Origin: Desulfobacteraceae bacterium UBA5623
GTDB taxonomy: Bacteria; Desulfobacterota; DSM-4660; Desulfatiglandales; Desulfatiglandaceae
Direction of reading: 5' to 3'
DNA: 6,000 nucleotides
NCBI GenBank assembly: GCA_002424495.1
Contig: DIKH01000181.1
Coordinates: 1-6,000 of the forward strand
The notes under the pieces are model-generated. The model did not search any database and was not told the origin of the DNA. It saw only the letters and a program-made list of their open reading frames with translations. Within the stretch, counting starts at the first letter, position 1. Each line of letters opens with the position of its first letter. The position numbers and the translations under genes were made by a program. Below are positions 5,873 to 6,000 of the stretch, piece by piece.

Positions 5873-6000
5873 TGTCGTTGTGCTGTCCCTGGGTTTAAGT
5901 TTTCCAACAGGATAAACATTTTTGCAGGTCTCGCCTTCAGCACAAACTGAATTAGCCCATAAAAGTACTACCGCGAATCAGTAATTTCCGGTTAGAAAAT
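5873..6000 (-). pseudogene. N-terminal export region of the peroxiredoxin gene, interrupted by an apparent one-base frameshift
   Basis: Reading upstream from the TTG at 5872 in the same frame gives 35 more sense codons up to a TGA at 5978-5980, with no ATG, GTG or TTG among them. They translate as FAVVLLWANSVCAEGETC followed by KNVYPVGKLKPRDSTTT. This is a hydrophobic core, a V-C-A cleavage-type site and the YPVGKLKP linker I associate with exported peroxiredoxins of this group. Another frame, open from the right edge, reads FSNRKLLIR before diverging. Dropping one base near 5975 joins the two as SNRK-LLIAVVLLWANSVCA, a classical signal peptide with basic n-region and hydrophobic core. The start codon then lies beyond the window. 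The extra base may be a true mutation or a sequencing/assembly error. Confidence 0.65.

Overview
The window reads as chromosomal DNA of an anaerobic, Gram-negative bacterium, most likely of the deltaproteobacterial (Desulfobacterota) type. This is an inference. It rests on a membrane-anchored PpiD-type foldase, a peroxiredoxin of a type I recall from Geobacter/Desulfuromonas-like genomes, mixed base composition and strong AGGAGG ribosome sites. No rRNA, tRNA, CRISPR array, insertion sequence or phage gene is visible.

Left half (1-2353, minus strand): a three-gene, apparently co-transcribed cluster read right to left. It holds an LsrF-like class I aldolase/thiolase (1463-2353), a zinc-dependent medium-chain polyol/alcohol dehydrogenase (358-1398) and the first 94 codons of a class II (metal-dependent) aldolase-like protein that runs off the left edge. 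Two carbon-carbon bond enzymes of different fold around a polyol-type dehydrogenase suggest oxidation and cleavage of a phosphorylated sugar or polyol. The substrate cannot be read from the sequence. The AI-2 transport, kinase and regulator genes that normally accompany lsrF are not next to it on the right, so an AI-2 role is not implied. Each of the two leader regions (before lsrF and before the class II aldolase) carries a tandem repeat of period 14.

Middle (2354-5006): a 248-bp divergent region with candidate promoters for both directions, then a plus-strand DUF1285-like gene (2602-3078). It converges on a 630-residue SurA/PpiD-type periplasmic peptidyl-prolyl isomerase on the minus strand (3114-5006). 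Its parvulin domain appears catalytically intact, and a G9 run inside a perfect inverted repeat lies in that domain.

Right end (5007-6000): a 395-bp gap holds a near-consensus sigma-70 promoter for ppiD (TTGACA, 17 bp, TATACT) and no convincing gene. Next is a minus-strand 1-Cys-type peroxiredoxin (5402-5872 from a TTG start). The reading frame upstream of that TTG clearly still looks coding. It gives a conserved-looking linker and a signal-peptide core, but a stop interrupts it at 5978-5980. Removing one base near 5975 would join it to a second open frame and restore a textbook signal peptide. The real gene is therefore probably an exported peroxiredoxin starting beyond the right edge, broken here by a one-base frameshift (mutation or sequencing error).
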